Shown here piece after piece: positions 1-12,900 of a DNA stretch of 64,000 nucleotides; position 1 is the first letter of the stretch; each line of letters opens with the position of its first letter. The notes under the pieces were generated by a model, which saw only the letters and a program-made list of their open reading frames with translations, did not search any database and was not told where the DNA came from. Source of the DNA: Coffea arabica (lineage: Eukaryota; Streptophyta; Magnoliopsida; Gentianales; Rubiaceae). Where the stretch lies: the NCBI RefSeq assembly GCF_036785885.1, contig NC_092326.1, positions 41,936,287 to 42,000,286 of the forward strand, written 5' to 3'. The position numbers and the translations under genes are program-made.

Positions 1-3000
1 ACAATGAGTTGGTGCGCTTTGATTATTTACAGTTAATGTGATGCATCTTGGCTCTTGGGTGTGGTAGTAATGAACAAAAATGAAGATAACTTTCTTAGGA
101 AAAAGCTGTGATGCTGAACCAGTTAACTGTATCTATCAAAATTTAGTTTAAATTCTCTGGAAGTTTGGCTGGACTCTCATCAGTTTCGAACTTGAACAAG
201 CATTTGCTGTAAATCAATTGAGAAGCTTATTTTCTTGCATGCGCTAAATTAAGCCGTGCTTTAGGCTTATCAATCGTGCTTGAACTGGGAGCTTTTAACT
301 GAGTTTTTATCGTGTAATTTCGAGTCAAGTACGTAGTAACTTTGCTCATTTTACACTTTAATTACCTAAAAACGTTTTATCCACCCCATCTTTTTAAGAT
401 CTAACACTAAAATAGAAATACTGATGTTAAATGTATCTCAATTTCGAATCAAACTCCAAAACCTTTCAAGCGAGTGATATGTCTTCATTGATGTTACATG
501 TACTTCCAGGTAGTAGGTGTAACTTCGAGGCTTTGAGGGAAGGTGAAATTAGTGTCTACTGTACGTGTATACACTAGTTAAGTAGTGATAGGGTGAGAGC
601 ATAAGCCAGTGGGACAGAGATGTTTAGGTATGACATGAAGAGCATTTGTCTGAGCTCATTTGCATGTAGATTAATTTGGTTCATGAAAGCTAGTGGGCAT
701 CTTGTGTCATTGAGTATGACTCATGAGGCAGGTTCAGTCATAGGGGACGCTCATTTGGTATTATTACTTGTTGGACCCAAAAGAAAGCTATATATATATG
801 GCCCCTCAACGTCATTATCTCAAATTGTATTTACAAGCAATAGTAATTCTGCTTCTTCTTCTCCTCCTTTTTTTTTTTTCCAAAAATTTGAGGCACTACC
901 TTGCTTATTTATAAGGGATAATCTCAGAAACCTCCCTTCAGGTTTCTAACAATTTCACTAAACTCCCCTCAGATTTGAAAAATTACACTTGCCTCCTTTG
1001 ACATAGTAAAGTATCTATAATACCCTCGTCGAAAATTTTCCTTTTTTCTTTTCGATGCCGCATGCATGAACTTTAGACATGAATAGCTGATCCCAATATA
1101 AGGGGGGGGGGGGGGGGGGGAACACTCACACACACACATTCCACCATGGATATACATACTGTCTTGTTACCACCAGTTCTCAAATCAATGTTGCAAATGC
1201 ATACAAGAACATTTTCACTCCAAAATCGCCATTAGAAAGGTGCCAGTGGACCACCTCTTTCACGAAAAGGAGAGGGAAAAAAAAAGGGAAAGAAAAGAAG
1301 TGCCACTTAATTAAGTGGCATAAACTGTTGTTTTTGCCTTGTTAAGGTTGTTCAGTGATAGAGATTTGAATGCTTTCTTTCACCATCTCAGTCCACAGAT
1401 AACATAAAAAATGTTCGTCACAAATCATATTTAATATCACCTCGCTGTTAAGTGTCGACATGATTGAAAATTATTGGTAAACCAGTAGACAAAAATACAA
1501 ATTGGGTAAGAGTCACTCAACTGCAAACATCCTCTAATTGCACTAGCATTTTCATGCACAAAAAAATGTTGAGCAAAGTTGACCCACACAACCTATTGTG
1601 ATGTCTCCATCCATATAAAGGGTATCTTGCTGATCCAAAGTTGAGAAGACCCATCCTTCAACCCCTGTCCCCCCCCCCTGACATATAATTTCTACCACAT
1701 TTTTTATGAAAATTCACAGTACCCTAGTTCACCTTCAGGTAAAAAAAAAAAAAAAAATCTAAACTTTGGAAATAATTTTTTAAAAAAAATTTGATTATGT
1801 GACCCTGTTCATTTCTCCTGGTATATGTTGTGCTGTCATATGAGCAACGCTATAATCCGAAAACTGAGGACTTTCTTGATGATAGTGTGAAATTTCTCCA
1901 TCTCTATGAATCTAAGGCCTAATTAAGAAGCTGACTGAGCAATCATCTCAGCAAATAATCCAAAAACCCAGGAGCATTGAAGAATGAAGAGTAACTAATA
2001 CTAGTTGAGATATATCCACAGCAGGGCCAGTAGTGATGGATCAAACCAAAACACACACACACACCACAAATCTCAATGCAGCATCAGCCAACCAAATGCT
2101 TTTACTGCATTAGCACCTTCTCCTAGGCACAAAAAGAAACTATAATTCATTTCATTTCATGGCTGGCCTTTCTCTGGTTTAATGCAAAGTCTTTTATTAA
2201 CTACGACTAACTATGACTGAGAGTTGGATAAGGGCAGAGGGAAGAGAAGGCTGCCTGCTACAGAATTCAGTGTGAGGTTGGCTGCATCCACCAAGTGTTC
2301 TTTTCCACCTTACCCAATTACACACCAGACTTTTTTGATACTTCAGAGGAATTTATAGCCTTTGATAATGTCTATGTATTTAAGCACATTTATGGCCTTG
2401 TACTAAATTACTAATAACCTATTGCAATCAATGGATTCCATCAATGTCAACAGAAACCCAAAAAAAAAAAAAAAAAAAAAATCCCTGCATCAAGAGTGGG
2501 AAAAAATTGGTGCCACGACAGTTGGCTATATGGTCTTTCCTGTGCCTCCTCCTTATAAGTCCAGAATGCCCTTATCCTGATGCCCCTCACCACCGCTTCC
2601 CTAGTGTGTCTATCTCTTCTCTTGTCCCATATGGTAGCTACAACTTCCTGTGGGCGTTTTTAGACCCCTTTTTCGTACTACCAAGAAAGCAGCTTTCAAT
2701 ATCAAAACTGTTTCCAGTTACATGAGAAAGTGGTAGTATATATGAACCATAACATAAAGGTACAACAACAAATTGCGGGAACTGAGATTCTGATCCCTTT
2801 TCCTTTTTTTTTTTTCCCTTTAGCTCGGCTTTTTATTTATTTCAGTTACGTATTCTTCTGATCTGATCTGATGGCCAAGATAGTTCACAGCCCATGTCAT
2901 TTACTAGTATATCTGTGGTGATTGTCTTTTTCCCACTGATACCGCAGGAGACTCGTTTTGAAGTCCCCTTGAAATCTGTGATTTATTTTGGAGTTTTGCA

Positions 3001-3200
3001 TGCCAGAGAGGTGGTATTAGTTTCTGGGGCTAGCTAGCTCTCACAAAACTTCTTACTCCTACTTTTCTTTTTTGGTTGGTTCTGTGAAGAGGTGCACCAA
3101 AACCCGTTTCTTTCTTTCTCTTTTTTCATTTCCTATTTACCTGCTGAGCCAAAGCACATCAAGCTAGATTCCATCCTCACCCTCCTCCTGACCCATCACG
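1..3200. other. Intergenic stretch, no gene seen
   Basis: No reading frame here has family resemblance or a credible exon structure. The stretch is AT-rich with low-complexity runs: a 19-base poly-G at 1102-1120, poly-A tracts near 1741 and 2460, and a short CA repeat near 2050. The open frames at 620-949, 969-1157 and 2444-2725 run through homopolymers and look like chance. The last few hundred bases probably hold the promoter of the S40 gene. Confidence 0.6.
1102..1120 (+). repeat. Poly-G tract (19 bases)
   Basis: An uninterrupted run of 19 G, followed by a short CA repeat. Such a run can form a G-quadruplex and is prone to length error in sequencing, so the exact count is uncertain. Confidence 0.9.
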
Positions 3201-3218
3201 CAAAAACCCAACCCTTCG

Positions 3219-3230
3219 GCCTATATATTT
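3219..3230 (+). promoter_or_regulatory. Probable TATA box of the S40 gene
   Basis: The motif CCTATATATTTC lies about 105 bases upstream of the S40 start codon. That is a normal distance for a plant core promoter with a short leader. It was identified by motif only. Confidence 0.5.
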
Positions 3231-3325
3231 CATGTGTTTCGGTGGCGGTGGGGATATTGGGAATTCATCATTTCCCTATCCTTTTCTTGATGTTTTAGGT
3301 CTTAAAGTCTGAAGGGCTTTTGACA

Positions 3326-3910
3326 ATGGCTGAGTTTGACACTGGGGGTGATGGAAAGGAGTCAATGTTGGAAGAACAAGATATGCAAGAAGAAGATGTG
3401 TGGGGAGCGATGAGGGAAAGAGACAGCTCAGGTTTGAAGTCCAGAAAAGCAAAGGAGTCTCCATCTGCATGCCGCATTCCTCCTCTTCCAAGAGTGGTTC
3501 CGAGAGTTCCCAGCGGCAGCTTTGATCCCCGGGCGGCGGTGGAGCTGGTGGTGCATCAACGTCATCATCACCCTAACCAATCATCTGCTCCTTTGGACAT
3601 TTCCAACTGGTCCGAAATCTATGGTACCAGCAAGAATTCACCGGATATCAACAGCAACTCGAGGAAAGGTGCATGTGCTGTGAAGGCTGATGATCATGGC
3701 CGTCTTTCTGCTGATTCTGCGAAGTGTGATGATGATGATGATGATAGCGAGGAAATGATCCCACCGCATGAAATTGTTGCAAGGAGGATGGCAAGGAGTC
3801 CAGTTGTTTCTTACTCCATGTGTGAAGGAGTTGGGAGGACTCTCAAAGGAAGAGACCTTTGCACATTGAGGAATGCCATTTTGGCAAAAACTGGTTTCCT
3901 AGAGTCATAA
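3326..3910 (+). CDS. Senescence regulator S40 family protein (DUF584)
   Basis: A single-exon gene for a 194-residue protein. The first in-frame ATG (ACAATGGCT) gives MAEFDTGG. The N-terminal part is acidic and contains DVWGAMRERDSS. A proline-rich section, RIPPLPRVVPRVPSG, follows. Next come the DISNWSEIYG motif, a run of Asp near residue 138, and the family's C-terminal block: PPHEIVARRMARSPVVSYS, then CEGVGRTLKGRDLCTLRNA and a terminal TGFLES. This motif order is diagnostic of plant S40/DUF584 proteins. These are small, mostly nuclear proteins linked to leaf senescence and stress, with no known enzymatic activity. Lack of introns and a length near 200 are usual for the family. A TATA motif lies about 105 bases upstream. 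The family call is firm; the specific paralogue and physiological role are not resolved. Confidence 0.93.
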   Translation: MAEFDTGGDGKESMLEEQDMQEEDVWGAMRERDSSGLKSRKAKESPSACRIPPLPRVVPRVPSGSFDPRAAVELVVHQRHHHPNQSSAPLDISNWSEIYGTSKNSPDINSNSRKGACAVKADDHGRLSADSAKCDDDDDDSEEMIPPHEIVARRMARSPVVSYSMCEGVGRTLKGRDLCTLRNAILAKTGFLES

Positions 3911-5549
3911 TCTTTTCACTAGATCATCTTCCTGACAGGCTCTTCCATCACCGTCATTTTCATGTGAATAAGGAAGGGCATCAGAAAAATGCCTCCATTA
4001 AACCAATATCATAATCCTCTCAAAAAAGAAAAAATATCATCATCATCATCATGAGTCCTTTTCATTGGCTCTTATCATTAGATCAAGGGCCCAATGTTTT
4101 TTTTTTCTTTTTAAATTTTAGTTGCATGACTAAATAGGATTAGGATTTTAAAAACAAAAAATGGTCATGCTGGAAGAGGTGAAAGGGGGGCATAGGTTTT
4201 TTGCCACCTTTCCCTTGAACAGCTTCTTGTGACAGAGAAAACAGTTTTAGAATCTGGAATTTTGTCGGGAAGATTTGTATCCAGCATCCAGATATCATAT
4301 ATATATATAAACATATATATGAAAAGAATTTAGTGCTGACTAGCTTATTGTACTCTCCCTACATTGCAAAATTTTTTTCATTGATTTTTCTTTTACTTTA
4401 TGTATTAATCCTACTTATCAATTGGTATATTCTCCGAGCCACAACAAAGGACACCAGAATCCTTATATACTTATTTATCTCATTGTCCGCGCATAATTAT
4501 CACTGAGATGGTCTCTCTCTATATCCCCTAACAAAAATATAGACAGGCATGTAATTAAGGACTACATTTGTTCGAAGGTTAAATATTTAAATGCTTTCAC
4601 AATGTCCTGCTTGAAGATAGATGGTTTCTTGTGGATTTTGTGGTGTTTAACCAGATAATTCCCAAAAGACTAGTTTCCAAGCACATGTGATGTATGTTTT
4701 ACCCTTGTAAAAACTATGGATATGGAAGGTTCCAAAAAAAAAAAACTATGGATATGGATATGGATATGAGTGTTAAAGATAGCTAGCAGCAATAGGAAAC
4801 TGTATCTTTCCATTTAACAACAAAGGGAATGGATTGTGGAAGTGAATAACGCTGTTAATTATGACCGAACAACAACTTTTTTTGTGTGGTCCGACAAATT
4901 ATTTGTAAGTTATATTAGTCCCCAAAAGCGTTGAGATGTTTTAGTTTGAGAGTTGCCACCATCTTTTATCAAACTAAAGAGGTCATAATATGAGATGATC
5001 TTGCCATTGGCAGTTAGGGAAGTTCTTGTTTTGGTGTGTTTTTTTTTTTTTTGTGAAAACTAATTGAATGAAGCATTTACTGCTTCGAAATGGGTATGCT
5101 TCACAGTCAAGAATCATGTATGTCTAATTTAGCATGTCACTAAGCCTAGTTACATATGAACTTGTTGGCTGGATAATTTTGTTTGCCTTTTCGCCCTAGC
5201 TTTAATTCTATATCTATGGGGAGAAAAAAAAGGCAAGAGATGTATACTATCTTGTTTTCTTCGTCATCTCTCTATGTGGATCACATCCAGTTTCTGATGT
5301 GGGAAGGCAATCGGAAGTTTTGAACCTAAAAAATTGGCTTAAAGATCACACGCAGAGAGTGGGACACAAAGCTCGAGTCTCTTGCCAGATGCCTCGCCAG
5401 GCAGCTCGATCACCATTTTTGCTGATGAATATTTGTTGACATGTGTCAAGCGTGCACAATAATAAAATCCTACCCACGAAAAGTATATAAGGGAGTATAA
5501 TGGTAAGTAGAGTCATTTCATACGGATTAAAAAAATTTGTCTCATTTTA
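3911..5549. other. Intergenic stretch downstream of S40
   Basis: The first few hundred bases are probably the S40 3' UTR, with a CAT repeat near 4038-4052. The rest is AT-rich with no supported gene. An A-tailed micro-insertion flanked by a direct repeat lies at 4709-4758 and is listed separately. Confidence 0.55.
4709..4758 (+). repeat. A-tailed 14-base insertion between 18-base direct repeats
   Basis: The 18 bases at 4709-4726 recur exactly at 4741-4758. Between them lie 14 bases, AGGTTCCAAAAAAA, ending in an A tract. Five of the 18 repeated bases are A and could belong to the tail, leaving a core repeat of at least 13-14 bases. The second copy continues into a short TATGGA repeat, so replication slippage is an alternative origin. 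Confidence 0.6.
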
Positions 5550-6190
5550 AGCAAAAATTAAATGAGGGGTTTTTTTTGGCAGAATGAAAATAAATTAATT
5601 CACTTAATAGAAATTAATTAAATAAAGAAAATAAATTAAAATTAATCAATAATAAAAAGATCTCTAGCCAAGGATAAATTTTAGAAGTAGTTCACACAAC
5701 TGCTCATTGATACAATGATAATCTTAGTTATTCATTAATAAACAAGTTATAACTGCCAATAAGGTCTGACAATCAACTTGGTACGATTATTAACTATTAG
5801 AAAATAACCCTACGTATGACCATAGAATTCAATTTCCTAATTGTCTTAAAAACTAGAAAAATCCTATTTTAACCAATAAAAATAGTACGATGATTTTTTT
5901 AAATTAGATCATATGTCTCCTTGACACAAGTTCAATCATACTAGTTACTGCTAATTTAAGGTAGTCAAACAATTACAGATTAAATGTCTTAATTGGGAGT
6001 AGGTTATTCTGTTAATTCAAATACCGGTCTCTTGATGTTCAAACAAAGTAACAATCATGAGAAATTAAATCAGAAAATATACGAATATCAATGAATAAAA
6101 GAAACTAATAAATTCAATTTGATATCACAGTTGTAATTGAACCAAATCTTCCGTTGTCCCTTGACTAGAAAGAGAGAATTAGTTGTTCCT
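5550..6190. repeat. Possible degraded transposable-element sequence
   Basis: This stretch of about 640 bases lacks coding potential. It has the texture of a decayed retroelement non-coding or LTR region: long AT-rich text with scattered non-simple words. The impression rests on general resemblance to plant retroelement flanks. No terminal repeats or target duplication were found. Confidence 0.25.
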
Positions 6191-6308
6191 CATTGAAGAA
6201 AAATTCCACACGAAAGTGTCAAGAATTATAAAAGTCATGCGCCAAGAAAAGAAGCAAAAGTCATTGTTTTTCTTCTTGGAAAGAAAAAAGGAAAAAGTTT
6301 CCACCCTA

Positions 6309-6718
6309 CTTCTAATTGCGCATCGGATCTTTTGTGTCACATCCTATACCATTCTCTGTCCTACTTTTTATTATATTACTATTTCTCCAATATAAACATC
6401 ATGTTTTAGTTCTTTTTTATTTCCTTAAAATTCAATAACTATTAATTGAATAAAAAATAGATATAACAGTTTCAAAAAAGCAATATATATATAGTAGAAA
6501 ATTAAAAAATACAGCAGAAAATTCATAAAAAATCTCATTTTTTATGAATTTTGATTTTTTGAGTTTGTTAAATTTTTTGTATTACTCAGTTAATAGTTAT
6601 TAGATCTTAAAGAAATAAAAAAGAACAAAAACATAATATTTGTGTAGGAGAAATAGCAATATAATACAAAGTGGGACAAAAAATGGCATAAGGTGTGGGA
6701 CAGTTGGCTTCTAATTGC
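6309..6718. mobile_element. Long-TIR MITE, probably Mutator-type, with 11-base target duplication
   Basis: CTTCTAATTGC occurs exactly at 6309-6319 and 6708-6718, flanking 388 bases. The two arms (about 6335-6450 and 6580-6700) are inverted repeats of roughly 110-120 bases with scattered mismatches. For example, CCATTCTCTGTCC on the left matches CCATTTTTTGTCC when the right arm is reversed. The loop is AT-rich and non-coding. Long terminal inverted repeats with a 9-11-base duplication fit non-autonomous Mutator-like elements. It encodes no transposase. Confidence 0.8.
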
Positions 6719-9700
6719 TTTCTACTTCTCTAGTTGTTAGGATAAAATCCCTACTCTTATCGGAATAGAATAGAAAAATATGGACTAACTCCTATTCTAA
6801 TATGGACCAATCAATTTGGTTCACATGAAGGGCACGCTTGTATTAGGAAAGAATCCCGCCAACATCCAAATTAGACTAGGAAACCCCAATGCATGCCAAT
6901 TCCAGAATTTCCTGGACCGTGAAGACTGGACTTAGGTTTGCCTATACTGAACTGGTTAAGAGTCTTTTGCTGGAAAATTTCCTCATTTAACCCCTTTTCA
7001 CTCTTTTTCATTTCAAATTCCTACAATCAACACCAACGGCCAAATATAACTAGAATCTATCAAATAATGCAATATTTGATCAAAATCACAAGAAAATAAT
7101 TGCAAATTTGCTAACTAATATGCACCCTGTCATTTGTGTCTACTGCTTTGTAGCCTTTGTATGCAAACATATCATACACTGGGCAGTGTTAGCTACAAAT
7201 CTTTTCCCCTCAAGTGAATTGAACACTGGGTAAAGCACAGAATGCACTCTTGATTGCAAGTTATTGATGCGGTAATGAAAGCGTAGCAAACATCCTTCAA
7301 AAGATAAACGTTGCATGAATGGAGTTCAAAAATAATACCGTACAAAGGAAAAACGTTATGCGAACATGAGTCAATAATTCATAAAAACAAGAAAAACTCT
7401 CAAGAATTGAAATCACCAATTAATATTCCATTGATATTTGGTAAAAGAATAATGATTACAAAACCCTAGATATGCTTATTTATAGAGTTTATTTCCAAAG
7501 TCCCCTTGTTTAGAAATAAATATTCCCACTGTGATGCTTTTTTACAAATTATTACCTTTTGAATCTGTTTCATGCAACGTAAACTTCCATCTTAAATGTT
7601 GTGAGACCTCGTGTCAACAAACCTCCTCTTTGTTCTAAGGGATAATATCACAAACCTGCTCTAAGATTTATGCATACCTTTCCTGAATAGTAGTTGTGGG
7701 TTTTATGTGGCTGATGTAAGGGAAAAAATTCATATCAATACCTGAAATTTCCATTAAGGAGTTTGTATATTTAAATCAAATTATTCAATGAATATATTTT
7801 TGTTTTTTTCCTACTCTTAAATTGTCTTGCCTTAAGCCTAAATCATTTCCTCTATATTCCTTTGGCCAAATTTACAATTGAATATTTGTGTTTGTAACTG
7901 TTTATTAAACTTTGGTCAGAGAAAAAAATGAGGACAAATAGAAAGAATAAGAGATGGGTCAATTAAAAAGCATGATTAGCACTGAAATTTGTGAGACATG
8001 GAGATTTGGATTATGGAAACGATAAGAAAACTCGAATAGGGAAAAAAAAAAAAAAAGTGGATTGAAGCTATAGAAAAGAAGTAGCATGGAAGTGATACAG
8101 TATTTGGTGATGGGGTAGATTCTGGGTGATATGTTTTTTAAGTTTGATAGGCATTTTATTATTTTTTGTAAAGTTTGGGAAGATTATTATAATCATTTTG
8201 AGTCCTTAAAAAAAGCATTGTAAGTACAATATTTGAATATAGAGGTGTGCAACATGAGATTATTAGAAATCTTGGAAGAGGTTTTTGAAATTATTCTTTG
8301 TTGTAATACTATTCACTTTTTTCTACCTCATGATTATTGATTTCCACATTTGCACTCAAAATGCCAACATAGAAAGCAAATTTCAAGGATGAAAAATAAA
8401 AAAAAAGGCAATAAACATAGGAAAAAACTCTAGATTTGATTAACGCTAAAATATTATAAAATGGTTATAGCATTTTCATTTTTTATGAGTGACACTTTTT
8501 TTTTTAAAAAAAAAGTTTGGTAGTGGAATGATGGGATTTAAGAAGCGAAAAGGGCATAGGGAGATCAAAGGTCAGGATCTCTAATTCCTAAAAGTAACGT
8601 GATAATATTATTTTAAAAAAACCCAATATCGAATCCTATTTGTTTAATATAAAGGAACTTGAATGATTGAAGAGTTTAAAATATAAAATACTTCTTAATT
8701 ATAATATCTTATCTATTAATCAATTGTGGAATCTAATGTTTGTTGCCCTTTTTTTGGCTTTGAATTTGGTTTTTTGGCGTTTGAATTTTGAGTATGAACT
8801 AAGTAAGATTACAGCTATGAGAACGTTCATTTAAGTGAGCCCTTCCTGCATTTAAAATGGGAGCTTACATGGCATAAAAAAGATAAAAATGGCAATAAAT
8901 TACAAAAGAACATCATGCTGGGGATTTTTTTTTTTCTAAAAAGGGTTAATTCAGAAATAAACTCCCTATTTATAGACTAAAAAGGCATGCACTAAAAAGG
9001 ACACAAAAACATAAGAAAAAACCTTAAATGAACTAATTAAACTGGCGCCTAACCGTCGTGGAAGCGCAGATGAAGTCCAACTCAAAATTCGACTTGAAGT
9101 CCGGCGCCGGACTTCATCGGAACCAACCATAGGATCGGATCCGCAGACAGATCCACGAGACTTCACTAAGGGATCCTCAGTAAACAGCCATCGGAACATT
9201 TTTCCTTTGCCAGCACGTCAAGCGCTCCAATTACAACCAACAATAATAATAAAATTATCAATTAAAATAGACAAAACTACGAATAAAATTATAAAATTTA
9301 CCCTAAATTAGAACCCTAAATAATTTCTCAAGATACAGACGAAGGATCCTTGAACTTAGGGGTTCTCGTTCTGTATCGATTAAGGGTTCAAATCCTTGCA
9401 CTCGTGACCCGTCCTTGAGTTCAGAAGGTATGCAGTGCTACACTCATTTAGTCGATAGGTGGGTTTATTTAAACTTGCGTTAAACCAAGCCAAGTTGAAT
9501 TATTAGAAAATTAAAGTGTAAATAATAACAGGACACTTGACGTAATATTATAGGTGGTATTGGATTGACATAGAAAAACATGTCACCGAGAATTCCAAGT
9601 GCTGAAATCTTATGCTAGCATACGCCTTGCCATTCACTTTAGCGTCTCTCCCATTATTAGTTGTTAGCGAGTTTTTGAAGCCCAAAACAGTACGACCAGT

Positions 9701-9900
9701 CACACAGGTGTCTCGGTAAAATGTTAAAAGGCTGGGTTGGGATGATTGCCTGACAAGGGTCTAACACTTTCATGGGTTAGTTATTGTTTGGCACTTGGGC
9801 TTATAGGATAATCTTGAATCCTAGACAACTCAAATAACCTCCTGCAATAATTTAGTAGTTTTTCTTTTTTTTTTTTATTATTAAACCTCCCACCCTTCTC
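6719..9900. other. Intergenic stretch, possible old retroelement debris
   Basis: No supported gene. 7260-7620 has the look of a decayed LTR, but I found no matching partner repeat. The open frame on the minus strand at 8966-9199 has no family resemblance. At 9380-9400 a GGTTCAAATCC word resembles a pol III B box, but I saw no convincing A box upstream. Confidence 0.45.
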
Positions 9901-12900
9901 TACAACCTTTCCATCCCATTCAAACTTTCAATCTCATGGCAAGAAAAACTCTAATAGTGCATTTGGGAGGAGAGATTTGATAAGAAAAGAGAAGAAAGTA
10001 ACCGAGGGAATTGATTTTCCACCCTTTGGGAGGTTTTTTATGTCAGAAAAGAAAAGAAACGGGCTGATTTGATCAGATTCATTTTGAAGCTACGGTAGAG
10101 AAAAGCTTTCCGGCCATTTTGCCCTGATTTGGACAAAAATTGGAAAGTGGCTAAAAATTCTTTCTTTAAACTCCCAAACAACATCAAAATCTCTTCTTTT
10201 CTTTTCTTTCATAACTTAAAGGTTTCATAATCTCGTTTATATTTGCAATCATTCCATTTTTTTTTTAAAGGGTCAAGTTGGTAGACCATCCCGCACGTTC
10301 AGACGCCTTTCTGTCGCAAACTATGTGGCCAAAGTTTCCCTCTTGTCCGGTCCGGTGATGTTAATAGCTGTATCAGATCATCAGGTGCCCAATGGCTTCT
10401 CTAACGTTTCTGCTAATCATACATTAGTAGAATGGTTAGCATGTTGTGTGCTTAGATTTTGGTTGAATTCTGTGATTATAATGAAAGGCAATATCATGTC
10501 TCCGACTCTCCTTAAAAAGATTCTTATGCAGGGTAAATTCCATCTGCAACCAAGTGAATGTTGTAGGATAGATTGTAAAGCTGATGACACAGGCAAGCAG
10601 CGAACTCCAAGCTCCATGTTTCACGTTTTGGTCTGATTATAAGCAAACAAAATTCCTGTTTGCCATAGAAATGTATTAATTACTACTAAACTATATAGCA
10701 CGTAAACCCGGAAATGACTTTTCAACACATCTTAGCTTATAAAGGACAACATGAAAATTCTACTTAGAATAGTGTAGCCCCTGCCAAGAGAGAGAGAGAG
10801 AAACTATTTGTAGAAGACATTTCAGTATTTGGAGGTCTGTAAACTATTACTAGCTAGTATAATTCTTTCTTAATGTGAAGATCCAGCTTAGGTCTAAATG
10901 ACACTAATTTCCAAACCTCGTTTATTTATTGCCAAATTAAAACTGAGGATTATTATCAATGAACTCACAAATATTTTAGATAACATCACTCAGAATGACA
11001 GAATTAGGCGCTATTCCTTCATTCAGTGCAACTGTGGAAGTACATTGCAGAAACATATATATATATATATATATAATGTTCCAAATTTCCATTGTCTCCT
11101 TTCGTCCATTGTGGGGTCAATACTCAATATGAGTGCAGGCCCTAGTTTTGTTCAGGAATCACTCAGCAGTTTACCTTCTGAGAATTCGAGATGTCGTAGA
11201 TTAGTTAGCAGCATAATGGGGAGGTGTACCTTTTATAATTCAGTGTACCTTTTTTCCTCCCATGTTTTTTCATTAAGAAGGTGTTCATCACTTCTTGACT
11301 GGTTCCTGTGCTGTTTCAAGGGATGGAGCCCCAAATGCTTTATGCAACATGATGCTGTGTAGTAAAATTGCCCTTGCATTGTGGGTGCTTTGTTTTTTTC
11401 ATTGTCTTTCTATTGTCAGCATAATAATTAGGCATCACGCATGCTTGAGAATACATTTTGAAACAAGCAAATGATCTCCATGACCACTAGTCATAATCGA
11501 TGGATCACTGGCCTTTTCACACACACACACACACATATATATATACACATATATCTATTTTTTTGTTTGGTTTGAACTACACATCTGAAACATCTGATTT
11601 ACAGGCTTATAATACATGTCACCTTAATCATGATGACTTCTAAAATGTCATGGATATTCGAATTGAGCATAAGAAAGTGCTGAACAGTTGAGACTAAATC
11701 AATATGGGGAGAGTTTAATTCCCATCAAACTGCATGCACGCGTGCAGATGAATCTCACACGACATGCAACCGTGACTCCTATGTTGCTGCAATATTGTAA
11801 ACGACAAAACTTGTGCTCAGAAGCTAAACACAGTCAATAGATAAAGATGGTCATTATTATCTTGGACTTGCATTATAGACGATATTGCATATGGTTCACT
11901 TTTGCAAACTTTTTCCCCTTAAGTTAGCTATAATAATGAGAATTAAAAAACAGAAACAAACAGAATCTTCCACCTGCCACACCACTTTCTAAAAAAAAAA
12001 AAAAAAAAAAGTGGACAACCCTTACGGTGTAAGCAAATTAATGCAACGCCAAAGCATTGTCAATTCCAGCTTCATTTCCACCAACTACATGACAATACCC
12101 TTTCTCATAATGGGAAATCCTGGTTAACTCTCTTCACGGCTTGAATAAAGTCATGACCAATAATTCTTAATATTTTAGTAAAAGAAAGACCAGTAGAAAC
12201 TAAAAGAAAGTTGAAAGATGGTACATGTTTCCATTGCCAGGAGCTACTGGTGGGTCAGATGCGTACTCAATTTACAATTGCTGCTCAACTGCATAAGTAA
12301 GCAAGGAGCTTCTCTGATACGCTTCTAGGTTCTCTTGCATTCAACTGATGATTCCCAGTCCTGAGGAGTGACAAAATACATCATGGTTGATTGATTTAAA
12401 GTTTTTGCCGTAAGATTACGCCAGATGTTCCAGCTTAAGCACCCCGAATATTGCCTGCTGCTTCCACTTTCTGCTATATTGCCTGCTGCTTCCACTTTCT
12501 GCTATATTGCTACGAGATTATACTCCTCCTGTGTTCGTTGCCTGGAAGCAGATAGAGAAGGAAGAACAAAGAAACCTCTTTTGCAACTTGGTAAGTAAGT
12601 AAGCTGGTCGATGTAAGTTTTGAAGGCCTATGGAGTAGTACTAAGCAAGTATAGAGATACATTTGATGAATTCAATACCTGGTGAGAGATTCCATGTACA
12701 GCTAGCTCAAGATTTTGTAACAAGCAGAGAAATGTTGTTGTGATAATTAGCAGTAGAAGCCATACGTGATATTGGCACGGCTCAATCAAATAACGGGGCT
12801 CTATGCACTAGAGAGCACGGTTTTCTAATTGAACCGCACCAATATCCCGTATTATTGATATGCTAACTATCACTAAACCCGCCTGCCTTCTGTTTTAGTT

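Noticed and set aside
1102..1120. Poly-G run as a regulatory G-quadruplex
   Set aside because: A lone homopolymer far from any gene start; no evidence for function.
7260..7620. Suspected solo LTR
   Set aside because: It has an LTR-like feel, but no TG...CA ends with target duplication and no partner LTR could be shown.
9380..9400. tRNA-like B box word GGTTCAAATCC
   Set aside because: No A box or acceptor-stem pairing was found upstream, so neither a tRNA gene nor a SINE can be supported.
10325..10636. 103-codon plus-strand frame
   Set aside because: It depends on a GTG start, and no conserved motif is seen.
10898..11362. 154-codon plus-strand frame
   Set aside because: It crosses a TA microsatellite encoding IYIYIY, has no recognisable domain, and shows no good start context or splice structure.
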